This document shows positions 18,469 to 25,715 of a DNA stretch of 64,000 nt, in pieces; position 1 is the stretch's first letter; every line of letters starts with the position of its first letter. The notes under the pieces are model-generated. The model saw only the letters and a list, made by a program, of their open reading frames with translations. It did not search any database and was not told the origin of the DNA. The stretch comes from Hyphomicrobium_A sp963726795. Lineage in GTDB: Bacteria; Pseudomonadota; Alphaproteobacteria; Rhizobiales; Hyphomicrobiaceae. Position numbers and translations under genes: made by a program. The DNA lies in the NCBI GenBank assembly GCA_963726795.1, contig CAVSDD010000004.1, positions 620,001-684,000 of the forward strand. The letters are read 5' to 3'.

Positions 18469-18487
18469 TCGCTTAATTTGAAAATTG

Positions 18488-18521
18488 CGACGGGCCCGGA
18501 GTGCGCACTCCGGGCCCGTCG
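18488..18521. terminator. 34-bp perfect palindrome downstream of murA
   Basis: The inverted repeat is centred at 18504/18505 with 17-bp arms (CGACGGGCCCGGAGTGC and its complement), 20 bases after the murA stop. It is very GC-rich and lacks a following T-run on the plus strand, so it may act as a bidirectional hairpin shared with the convergent DUF6494 gene. No spacer loop separates the arms, so in RNA the central bases would form the loop. Confidence 0.65.
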
Positions 18522-18656
18522 TCGTTCCCGCTGCCGTGTTGGTGCCCGAGCCACGGTACGGCCCGCACGTTTCATCGGCGATGAACAAAAACTCTAAATT
18601 GCTGTGATCGTTCGAAGCTGCTCGGGGGCCGCGATCGCCAGCACGGGCGCATCGGC

Positions 18657-18851
18657 TCAGGAGAGGTCGATCTCGCCGTTTACGACGTGATTGAGATTGG
18701 CCCCTTCGGCGGTCAGCACCATCTTTACCTTGAGCTTGCCTTTGCCGGCCAAGTGATGCTCGCGCACCGCATCCTCGATCGCCTGCTGGGAGGAAACGCC
18801 GACCTCTTTCAAAAAGCGGCGCAGCGAAAGATTGAAGCGTTCGTTTTCCAT
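18657..18851 (-). CDS. DUF6494 family small protein
   Basis: A 64-residue protein, MENERFNLSLRRFLKEVGVS followed by SQQAIEDAVREH and ending VNGEIDLS. The pattern matches DUF6494, a small cytoplasmic alphaproteobacterial family of unknown function. It is convergent with murA and divergent from the DUF2948 gene. The frame is complete with no signal peptide. Confidence 0.75.
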   Translation of the reverse strand: MENERFNLSLRRFLKEVGVSSQQAIEDAVREHHLAGKGKLKVKMVLTAEGANLNHVVNGEIDLS

Positions 18852-19122
18852 CGCGTTTCTCCCTCGTCTTGCGAGCTGGCCAATGCAGAGCGCGAATCGC
18901 GCCGCCGATCGAGCGCCAATCTAATGCGTTCCCCCGCAGAACGCACAGGCCCCTGGGTAGGCTCACTCGTGCCCGAGGGGCAGTGATGCCCGATGCGTGG
19001 TGCGGAGCCATTTAGGCCGTCAATTCAAGGGGGGCAGGTTGCACGGGCGGGCGGCACCGCTATCAAAGCTCACATTCGGGGATTTCCAATGTCCGCAACG
19101 CCCGCCGGGGACGCTTGAGCGC

Positions 19123-19575
19123 ATGCAAGATCTGAAGTTGATTGCCCTCGATCCCGACGATCTTCGGGTGCTGTCCTGCCATCTGCAGGACGCCGTCATG
19201 CGGGTCGGTGACATGGCGTATCTAAAAGATGAGCTGCGCTTTGCCGCCATCGTCAACCGCTTCGATTGGGAGCAGGCGGCGGCGGGCGAGGGCCCCTACG
19301 AGCGCAAGCGGTCGGGCTTGCGTTTTGAGCGCGTGAAGAGCGCACAGGTCGCCGGCATAGATCTGAAGCAGAAAGACACCGTCCTCGCGCTGTTGGCGGT
19401 TACGTTCGAGCCGGCAGATGCTCCGTCGGGCGAGCTGACGCTCAGTTTCGCGGGCGGTGGCGCGATCCGCCTCGGCGTCGAATACATCGAGGCGGAGTTG
19501 CGCGATCTCGGCGCAGCCTGGCGCGCACAGCGAATGCCAGAGCACGCGGGCGACGACCCATCAACGACCTCGTAG
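19123..19575 (+). CDS. DUF2948 family protein
   Basis: I start at the ATG that gives MQDLKLIALDPDDLRVLSC, the family N-terminus; upstream in-frame starts add an unrelated leader. The 150-residue protein contains YLKDELRFAAIVNRFDWE and the GAIRLGVEYIEAELRDLG segment. DUF2948 proteins are soluble, of unknown function, and typically precede hisD in Hyphomicrobiales. The gene ends 28 bases before the hisD start, so cotranscription is likely. Confidence 0.85.
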   Translation: MQDLKLIALDPDDLRVLSCHLQDAVMRVGDMAYLKDELRFAAIVNRFDWEQAAAGEGPYERKRSGLRFERVKSAQVAGIDLKQKDTVLALLAVTFEPADAPSGELTLSFAGGGAIRLGVEYIEAELRDLGAAWRAQRMPEHAGDDPSTTS

Positions 19576-19603
19576 GGAGACGGTCCACGCGGCCGATCAC
19601 GTG

Positions 19604-20926
19604 ATGCCCAAGCGGCTTAAGACCGGGTCCCCCGGCTTTGAGGAGGCGTTCGCAGCCTTGCTCGCCGAAAAGCGCGAGGTATCCGCCGATGTCGACGCCG
19701 TCGTGGCAAAGATCATTGCCGACGTAAAGGCGCGCGGCGATGCGGCGCTGATCGAGCTGTCGCGCTCGCTCGACCGCATCGATCTCGACAGTGTAGGGAT
19801 GCGTGTTACGCCCGACGAGATGCGCCAGGCCGAGGCCGCGTGCAGCTCCGCCACTCTCGATGCGCTGAACTTTGCGGCCGAGCGCATCGCCGATCATCAC
19901 CGCCGCCAGCTGCCGGTCAACGAACGCTACATGGACGAGCTCGGCGTGGAGCTCGGCTGGCGCTGGACGGCAGTTGAATCCGCTGGCCTCTACGTGCCGG
20001 GCGGACTGGCGTCCTATCCAAGCTCCGTCCTGATGAATGCGATTCCCGCCCGCGTCGCCGGCGTGCCGCGCATCGTCATGGTGGTGCCGGCGCCGGGCGG
20101 CGAGCTGAACCCGCTCGTGCTCGCGGCGGCAAGGCTGGCGGGCGTCGACGAGGTCTACCGCATCGGCGGCGCGCAAGCCGTAGCCGCGCTTGCCTACGGG
20201 ACAAAGAGCATCGCGCCGGTCGCCAAGATCGTGGGGCCAGGCAATGCCTACGTGGCGGCAGCCAAGCGGCAGGTGTTCGGCATCGTCGGCATCGACAGCA
20301 TCGCGGGGCCGTCGGAGGTGCTGGTCATCGCGGACAGGCACAATGATCCCGAATGGATTGCGGCCGATCTCTTGGCGCAGGCCGAGCACGACACGGCCGC
20401 GCAGTCGATCCTGATCACGGACGACAAGGCCTTCGCCGATGCCGTAACGGCGGCGGTGGAGCGGCAACTCAAGACGCTGCCGCGCGGGAACATCGCGGGC
20501 GAAAGCTGGAACGTGTTCGGCGCCGTGATCGAGGTGGCGTCCTTCGCCGAGGTGCCGCCGCTGGCGGATCGCATCGCGGCCGAGCATCTGCAGATCGCGA
20601 CCGACCGGCCCGAGGAGCTGTCGGACGCCATCCGCAATGCGGGCGCGATATTCATCGGCAGGCTGACGCCGGAGATGATCGGCGACTATGTGGCGGGCTC
20701 CAACCACGTGCTGCCGACGGCGCGCAGCGCTCGCTTTTCCTCGGGCCTCGGCGTCATCGATTTCATGAAGCGCACCTCGCTCTTGAAGCTCGACGCCAAG
20801 GCGCTCGCCGCCCTGGCGCCGGCCGCCATGACGCTGGCGCGTGCCGAGGGACTTGAAGCGCATCGCCGCTCGGCCGAGATGCGCGTCGACGCGCCGCCAT
20901 CGAGCACACGCACGAGCACACCATGA
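19604..20926 (+). CDS. hisD: Histidinol dehydrogenase
   Basis: The 440-residue protein from MPKRLKTGSPGFEEAF matches HisD in length. It has YVPGGLASYPSSVLMNAIPA, the NAD-binding IGGAQAVAALAYG, the zinc and catalytic segment AEHDTAAQS, and SNHVLPTARSARF with the conserved His. HisD oxidises L-histidinol to L-histidine in two NAD-dependent steps, the last of histidine synthesis. The stop overlaps the ATG of the UPF0262 gene by 4 bases (ATGA), so the two are translationally coupled. Confidence 0.96.
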   Translation: MPKRLKTGSPGFEEAFAALLAEKREVSADVDAVVAKIIADVKARGDAALIELSRSLDRIDLDSVGMRVTPDEMRQAEAACSSATLDALNFAAERIADHHRRQLPVNERYMDELGVELGWRWTAVESAGLYVPGGLASYPSSVLMNAIPARVAGVPRIVMVVPAPGGELNPLVLAAARLAGVDEVYRIGGAQAVAALAYGTKSIAPVAKIVGPGNAYVAAAKRQVFGIVGIDSIAGPSEVLVIADRHNDPEWIAADLLAQAEHDTAAQSILITDDKAFADAVTAAVERQLKTLPRGNIAGESWNVFGAVIEVASFAEVPPLADRIAAEHLQIATDRPEELSDAIRNAGAIFIGRLTPEMIGDYVAGSNHVLPTARSARFSSGLGVIDFMKRTSLLKLDAKALAALAPAAMTLARAEGLEAHRRSAEMRVDAPPSSTRTSTP

Positions 20927-21420
20927 CCGAGCCAGCAAAGCCGGCGGCGGACAACAAGGCGCGGCTGATCACCATCACGCTCGACGAGAAGTCGACCTCG
21001 ACCGCCAACCCAAACATCGAGCACGAGCGCGAGGTGGCGATCTTCGACATCCTCGAGGGCAACAGCTTCGTTCTCGACGGGCGCGACGACGGCCCTTATG
21101 CGCTGAACCTGGGCATCGTCGAGGACCGCCTTGTGTTCACGGTCGGCGACGAGACGGGCAATGCTCTCGTCACGCACATGCTGTCGCTGACGCCGCTGAA
21201 GCGCATCATGAAGGACTACTTCCTGATCTGCGAAAGCTACTACGAGGCGATCCGGTCGGCGCCGCCCTCGCGTATCCAGGCGATCGACATGGGCCGGCGC
21301 GGACTGCACGACGAGGGCAGCCAGGTGCTCTCTGAGCGTCTCGGCGGCAAGATCACCATCGACCTCGATACCGCGCGGCGGCTGTTCACGTTGATCTGCG
21401 CGCTGCACTGGAAGGGATAG
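20923..21420 (+). CDS. UPF0262 family protein
   Basis: A 165-residue protein with the family core REVAIFDILEGNSF, DGPYALNLGIVEDRLVF, KDYFLICESYYEAI and GRRGLHDEGS. UPF0262 is a conserved alphaproteobacterial family of unknown function, nearly always found after hisD. It overlaps hisD by 4 bases and is followed after 4 bases by the low-molecular-weight phosphatase gene, so it is part of one operon. Confidence 0.92.
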   Translation: MTEPAKPAADNKARLITITLDEKSTSTANPNIEHEREVAIFDILEGNSFVLDGRDDGPYALNLGIVEDRLVFTVGDETGNALVTHMLSLTPLKRIMKDYFLICESYYEAIRSAPPSRIQAIDMGRRGLHDEGSQVLSERLGGKITIDLDTARRLFTLICALHWKG

Positions 21421-21424
21421 GTGC

Positions 21425-21928
21425 ATGGCGCGGGAGGGCTCGGCTGACGGGAAACGTCAAGCAGCGGCACTCCTGGGCGCCAACGTGCCGCAAGACGCCC
21501 GCCCGGTGCCGGGCGCGGTGCTGTTCGCCTGCACCATGAATACCGTGCGCTCCGTCATGGCGGCGGCGATCATGAGCCACCTCGCCGGGCAGCGGTGCTA
21601 CGTGCGCTCGGCCGGCGTCAAGGCCGGCGAGCCCGATCCCTTCGTCGCCGTCGTCATGAACGAGATCGGCATCGACGTTTCCAAGCACAGCCCGGAAACG
21701 CTGAGCGATCTGCACGACACCTCGTTCGATCTCATCGTGACGCTGTCGCCCGAGGCGCATCATCAAGCTCTCGAGCTTACGCGCAGCATGGCGGTGGAGG
21801 TCGAATACTGGCCGACCTTCGACGTCACGATGATGCAGGGGCAGGGCAATCGCGAGCAGGTGCTTGCGCATTACCGCGCGGTGCGCGACCAGCTGTTTGC
21901 CCAGATCAAGACCCGGTTCGCGTTCTGA
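21425..21928 (+). CDS. Low-molecular-weight protein-tyrosine-phosphatase-family protein
   Basis: The CX5R phosphate-binding loop reads CTMNTVRS (Cys36 to Arg42-Ser43), and the general shape FACTMNTVRSVMAAAI, YVRSAGVKAGEPDP, DVSKHSPETLSD, FDLIVTLSPEAHH is that of the LMW-PTP / arsenate-reductase fold. The usual C-terminal DP acid pair is not obvious (YWPTFDVT). It may dephosphorylate tyrosine or another small ligand. It follows UPF0262 by 4 bases. Its end overlaps the convergent cyclase gene by 23 bases. Confidence 0.85.
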   Translation: MAREGSADGKRQAAALLGANVPQDARPVPGAVLFACTMNTVRSVMAAAIMSHLAGQRCYVRSAGVKAGEPDPFVAVVMNEIGIDVSKHSPETLSDLHDTSFDLIVTLSPEAHHQALELTRSMAVEVEYWPTFDVTMMQGQGNREQVLAHYRAVRDQLFAQIKTRFAF

Positions 21929-23255
21929 GGCGGTCGGGCGGCGCGACGATATCGGCGCTGGGGGCGGTGCCGGGCGGCAGCAGGTACCAGATCTCCTGCG
22001 CGCCGAGCCCTTTGATCTCGACCGATCCGCGCGGCTCGAAGGAAAACGCATCGCCGAGCTTGGCGTGCGAGGCAGGGCACACGAGGATGCGTCCCGGCGA
22101 CGACAGGCCTTCGAGCCGGCTTGCGAGATTCACGGGGTCGCCCCACACGTCGTAGCTGAATTTCTTGGTGCCGATGACGCCGGCGGTGACCGGCCCCGAG
22201 GCGAGACCGACGCGAATATTGATCGCCAACCCCGAATCCGCGCGCATCCGCTCGATGCAGGCGAGCATGTCGAACGCCATGCGCGCGAGCCGCGCGGTGT
22301 GGTCAGGGACGGGCTCTGGAAGGCCCGCGACCACCATGTAGGCGTCGCCAATGGTCTTGATCTTTTCCACGCCGTTCTTGACCGCGAGCGCGTCGAATTG
22401 CGTGACGATGCGGCTCAGCATGTTCACCGTCTGGTCGGCGCCGAGCCGGCGCGCGAGCGCCACGAAGCCTGAGATGTCGGCGAACATAACCGAGGCGTCA
22501 TCGATCGAATCGGCGATCAGCGTGCCGGGCTTGGCCTTCAGCCGCTCCACGATCGCGTCGGGCAGCACGTTGCGCAGCACCGCGTCGGTCTCGGCCTTGG
22601 CGCGCTCGGCTAAGCTGAACGCGTAGTACACCGAGGCCGCGATCAGCAGCACGGTCGTCACCGCGCCTTGCACGTAAAGCGAGTTGATCTGGCCCTGCTC
22701 CTCGGGCGACATAAGTCCGGCGCCCGGAAACCAGAACCACGCGCACAAGTGCAGGACCAGTCCTGCGACCACGATGCCGGCGATCAGCCGGATGCGCTTC
22801 AGATCGAAAATGACGAAGGGCGCGGCCGCAGCGATGATGTACTGCAGCTGCGCGCCGCCTTGCCTGGAGAAGAACGCCGCAAATCCAAACAGCGCCAAGT
22901 ACTCTGCGCCCACGAGCATGAGACCGCCCGCGATCTCGCTTATGCGGTGCGCGAACGGCACCAGCAGCGCGACGATCACGAGCGCGACGTTGATGAAGAT
23001 CATCGGCGCATAGCGATTGAAATCCATCGCCGTCTGCTGGACAGCGTACAACAGCGTCGTCGCTGCGATCAGGTACGCCATCATGTTGAGGATCTTGAGA
23101 CGGCGCCGCACGTCGGAGGGATAGCCCGCGGTGCCGGCGTTGGCCGCCAGGTGCAGTAGCGCGCGGACCCGGCGCACGTAGGGGTGCGCGAAGGCGGCCG
23201 ACAGAGAGGTCCCGACCCTGGACCTCAGCCTACTCAAATACTGCATGATCGGCAT
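21906..23255 (-). CDS. Class III adenylate cyclase with N-terminal membrane domain
   Basis: Residues 55-215 hold about six transmembrane helices; a catalytic class III cyclase domain follows (about 250-420). Metal-binding aspartates are Asp260 (FADISGF) and Asp304 (TIGDAYM). The purine-specifying pair is the adenylyl type, Lys300 and Asp369 (SYDVWGD), and the transition-state Asn376 and Arg380 (VNLASR) are present. The enzyme should therefore make cAMP. Orientation is opposite to the hisD operon. It lies 110 bases from the restored end of the Crp-like gene on the same strand, which suggests a linked cyclase-receptor pair. Confidence 0.92.
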   Translation of the reverse strand: MPIMQYLSRLRSRVGTSLSAAFAHPYVRRVRALLHLAANAGTAGYPSDVRRRLKILNMMAYLIAATTLLYAVQQTAMDFNRYAPMIFINVALVIVALLVPFAHRISEIAGGLMLVGAEYLALFGFAAFFSRQGGAQLQYIIAAAAPFVIFDLKRIRLIAGIVVAGLVLHLCAWFWFPGAGLMSPEEQGQINSLYVQGAVTTVLLIAASVYYAFSLAERAKAETDAVLRNVLPDAIVERLKAKPGTLIADSIDDASVMFADISGFVALARRLGADQTVNMLSRIVTQFDALAVKNGVEKIKTIGDAYMVVAGLPEPVPDHTARLARMAFDMLACIERMRADSGLAINIRVGLASGPVTAGVIGTKKFSYDVWGDPVNLASRLEGLSSPGRILVCPASHAKLGDAFSFEPRGSVEIKGLGAQEIWYLLPPGTAPSADIVAPPDRLRTRTGS

Positions 23256-23364
23256 GTCGCGGCGCGGCGCTCAATTGACGGCTTGGCGCGATCTTAGCGC
23301 AGACCGTGTGTCATGACGAAGTCCGATGCTGCGCAGCGAGGTTAAGGCTGCCGCCGCCAGCGCC

Positions 23365-24064
23365 TCATTCCCCGCCCGCGATCGTCTGCAATTCCTCGAT
23401 GTCACAGACGAACCGCCCCTCGCTGCGCTCCAAGGCACCGCTCGATTTCGAGCAGGGAGAGGGCGGTATTGACCTTGGGACGGCTCGCCCCGATGAGGAG
23501 CGCAAGCTCGCTCTGGGACATGGGCAGCTCGATCGTAACGCGGCCTTCGTCCTTGCCAGGCTCCTTCTGGCGCGCGGCGGCGAGGAAGAAGCGGGCAAGC
23601 CTGCCTTCGATGGGGTAGAGCGCGATCGCCTCGAGCTGCTGGTCGGCTTCGCGCACGCGCGTGCACAGGAAGCGGATTGCCGCGTCGCCGACGACGGGCC
23701 TGGTATCCACCAGCCGCTTGAACGCCGGCTTCGACAGCGTCAGCGCGACCACCTTGCCGACGGCCGTCGCGTCCGCGCTGCGCGGGCCGCCATCGAGCAT
23801 GGCGATCTCGCCGAAGATCGAGCCGGCCTCCGCGTGCGCGAACGAAAGCTCGCGGCCTTCCGCGGTGAGCACCGAGAGCCGCACCCGGCCGCTGACGACA
23901 AGGTAGATCTCGCGGCCCGTGTCGCCGCGCGCAAAGATCACCTGACTTTGATCGAAGGAGACCTCGCGCATCTCGTCGCCGACCGCGCGGCGGTCCGCAT
24001 CGTCGAGCTGCCCGAAAAGAGGGGTGCGGCCCAACAGTTCGACGATGGCTGCTTTTGCGATCAT
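23365..24064 (-). CDS. Crp/Fnr-family transcriptional regulator, frameshifted near its C-terminus
   Basis: The cyclic-nucleotide-binding domain carries FGEIAMLDGGPRSADA, with the phosphate-binding Arg, and is followed by a winged HTH with MSQSELALLIGASRPKVNTA. The frame breaks at the AAA (TTT on the plus strand) at 23446-23448: removing one base reads LLESSGALERSEGRFVCDIE and ends at 23365, a normal Crp-family tail, while the uncorrected frame stops at 23402 with an unrelated tail. I start at MIAKAAIVELLG (24064); MPGSNHD at 24094 is an alternative. As the nearest gene to the adenylate cyclase it is a plausible cAMP receptor. No operator was identified. Confidence 0.85.
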
Positions 24065-24094
24065 GGTTGGGCAATCATGGTTGGACCCTGGCAA

Positions 24095-24522
24095 CGTGGT
24101 CGCGGACCGAATTTAGCCTGGAAAATGTGTGCCATGACGACGACGGATTGACCACTTGCTTTTGCGATCCGCCCTTTGCATTGTCCTGGCGCCGAGCCCC
24201 ATCCATGCCGGCTTTCGAGCAAGCTTGGCTGCATGCTAGGACCCAAACTTGTTTGCATCGCGAAATGCAAAGATTGTGCTTATCCGGCAATGCGTAGACC
24301 CGCGTCCTTTGGCTCACTTCTGCTCGTCTTCGAGACGTGTGTTTCATGCACAAGTCGTCCGGCATCGATGATGCTTCCTTGCAGGTGAAATTTCCATGAC
24401 TGCCAAGGCCGCCTTCTTAACTGCTTTGAGTTCGAACCGACCGGCCGCGCCGCGAAACCCTGCGCCGGGAGCTGGCGCGCGAGAACGCCTCGAGCAACGA
24501 GGCGGCCGCGCGGCCCACACTG
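24095..24522. other. Non-coding stretch where infA would be expected
   Basis: About 428 bases with no reading frame resembling infA or any other family. In related genomes infA lies between the LMW phosphatase gene and maf; here only the cyclase and Crp genes and this stretch occupy that place. An in-frame ATG for an N-terminally extended maf may lie at 24396 if one extra base is assumed before 24523, but this is speculative. Confidence 0.4.
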
Positions 24523-25140
24523 GTGCTGGCCTCCGCCAGCCCGCGCCGGCTGCGCCTTTTGGCCCAGGTCGGCATCGAGCCCGACGCTCTGCGCCCGACC
24601 TCGATCGACGAATCCGCGCGCCGCGGAGAGATGCCGCGCGCCTATGCGGCGCGGCTTTCGCGCGCCAAGGCCGAGGCCGCGCGCGACCAGATCGCCAACG
24701 ACAAGGACATCGCGGCAGCCTACGTGCTCGCCGCCGATACCGCCGTCGCGATCGGGCGGCGCATCATCATGAAGCCCTCCAACATCGAGGAGGCGGCGAA
24801 TTGCCTGCAGCTTCTGTCGGGCCGCGCCCATCGCGTGCTGACGAGCGTGTGCCTGATCACGCCGGATGACCGCGTGCGCCACCGCATCGTCGACACGCGC
24901 GTGCGCTTCAAGCATCTGTCGCGCGAGGAGATCGAGGCCTATATCGCGTCAAGGGAGTGGCGCGGCAAAGCCGGCGGCTACGCGATCCAGGGTCTCGCCG
25001 GCTGCTTCGTGCAGAAGATCATCGGCTCCTACTCGAGCGTCGTCGGCCTGCCGCTCACCGAGGTGGTATCGCTGCTCGTAGGCGAGGGCTTCCCCATCCA
25101 CTTTGCCTGGGTGCGGGCGGCGGAGCTCGACCCGAGCTAG
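24523..25140 (+). CDS. maf: Maf family nucleotide pyrophosphatase
   Basis: The protein has the Maf signature ASASPRRLRLLAQVGIE, then DTAVAIGRR, the SGRAHRVLTSVCL segment and GKAGGYAIQGLAG, and VVGLPLTEV near the C-terminus. Maf proteins hydrolyse non-canonical or modified NTPs to the NMP and pyrophosphate. The family motif usually begins a few residues before ASASPRR, here TLVLASAS, so the GTG at 24523 may be slightly internal; no ATG lies in the same frame upstream without a frame correction. It precedes yacG. Confidence 0.9.
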   Translation: MLASASPRRLRLLAQVGIEPDALRPTSIDESARRGEMPRAYAARLSRAKAEAARDQIANDKDIAAAYVLAADTAVAIGRRIIMKPSNIEEAANCLQLLSGRAHRVLTSVCLITPDDRVRHRIVDTRVRFKHLSREEIEAYIASREWRGKAGGYAIQGLAGCFVQKIIGSYSSVVGLPLTEVVSLLVGEGFPIHFAWVRAAELDPS

Positions 25141-25231
25141 GCGCACCGGCTTAGGTTCGCCGCCGCGGGCGCTCCGACGTGGCGCGCGGGATGGTGCAAG
25201 ACCCAGAGCGCAGAGTTGAGGTCGCAAGATC

Positions 25232-25489
25232 ATGGCCAGTGGCAAACCACGAGAGCCCCAAACTGTTGCCCCGCGCTGTCCGATATGCCGTGAGCCAACG
25301 GTTGCGGCCTATCGGCCGTTCTGCTCGTCGCGCTGCCGCGACGTGGACCTGGCGCGCTGGATGCGCGGCACCTACGCCATTCCCGGCGGCCAGGCAGACG
25401 CCGACGAGGATGGCGAGGATGCCGCGGCCCAGCGGGCGCCCGCGCGCAGCGACGATCGTGCCGAAGAGGATGGCGACGACCGCGATTGA
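25232..25489 (+). CDS. yacG: DNA gyrase inhibitor YacG (zinc-binding)
   Basis: The zinc site CPICREP (first Cys pair) and FCSSRCRDVDLARWM (second Cys pair) is the complete YacG signature, within an 85-residue protein that has an acidic C-terminal tail. YacG binds GyrB and inhibits gyrase by blocking DNA binding in E. coli. It follows maf with a 91-base gap and precedes tRNA-Phe, as is usual in this order of bacteria. Confidence 0.92.
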   Translation: MASGKPREPQTVAPRCPICREPTVAAYRPFCSSRCRDVDLARWMRGTYAIPGGQADADEDGEDAAAQRAPARSDDRAEEDGDDRD

Positions 25490-25622
25490 TGCCGTTTGGC
25501 GCGGCTGAGCCTTGCGTTGCGCCCGGCAGTGCCGCGGCGCTGGACACCCGCTGGGGCGCTCTCTATAACGACCGGGCTTTGGCCGTCCTCGGGGGTCTCG
25601 AGCCGGACATGCCGGAGCAAAA

Positions 25623-25698
25623 GCCCAGGTAGCTCAGTTGGTAGAGCACGTGACTGAAAATCACGGTGTCGCTGGTTCAATTCCAGCCCTGGGCACCA
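25623..25698 (+). tRNA. tRNA-Phe (GAA)
   Basis: The 76-base sequence folds as a standard cloverleaf. The acceptor stem is GCCCAGG paired with CCTGGGC, followed by discriminator A and an encoded CCA. The D-arm is GCTCAGTTGGTAGAGC. The anticodon stem is CGTGA/TCACG with loop CTGAAAA, giving anticodon GAA, and the T-arm is GCTGG-TTCAATT-CCAGC. It lies 134 bases after yacG. Confidence 0.98.
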
Positions 25699-25715
25699 CT
25701 CGGCTAATGCTTTCG

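Noticed and set aside
17314..19011. A 565-codon minus-strand frame opposite murA and running through DUF6494
   Set aside because: murA is certain. The frame passes through the palindrome and another gene with no domain.
19442..20938. A 498-codon minus-strand frame opposite hisD
   Set aside because: It is the antisense shadow of hisD, a well-conserved gene; composition is Arg/His-rich and lacks motifs.
24095..24522. Search for infA between the phosphatase and maf genes
   Set aside because: No frame on either strand resembles the 72-residue IF-1 sequence, so it is not called.
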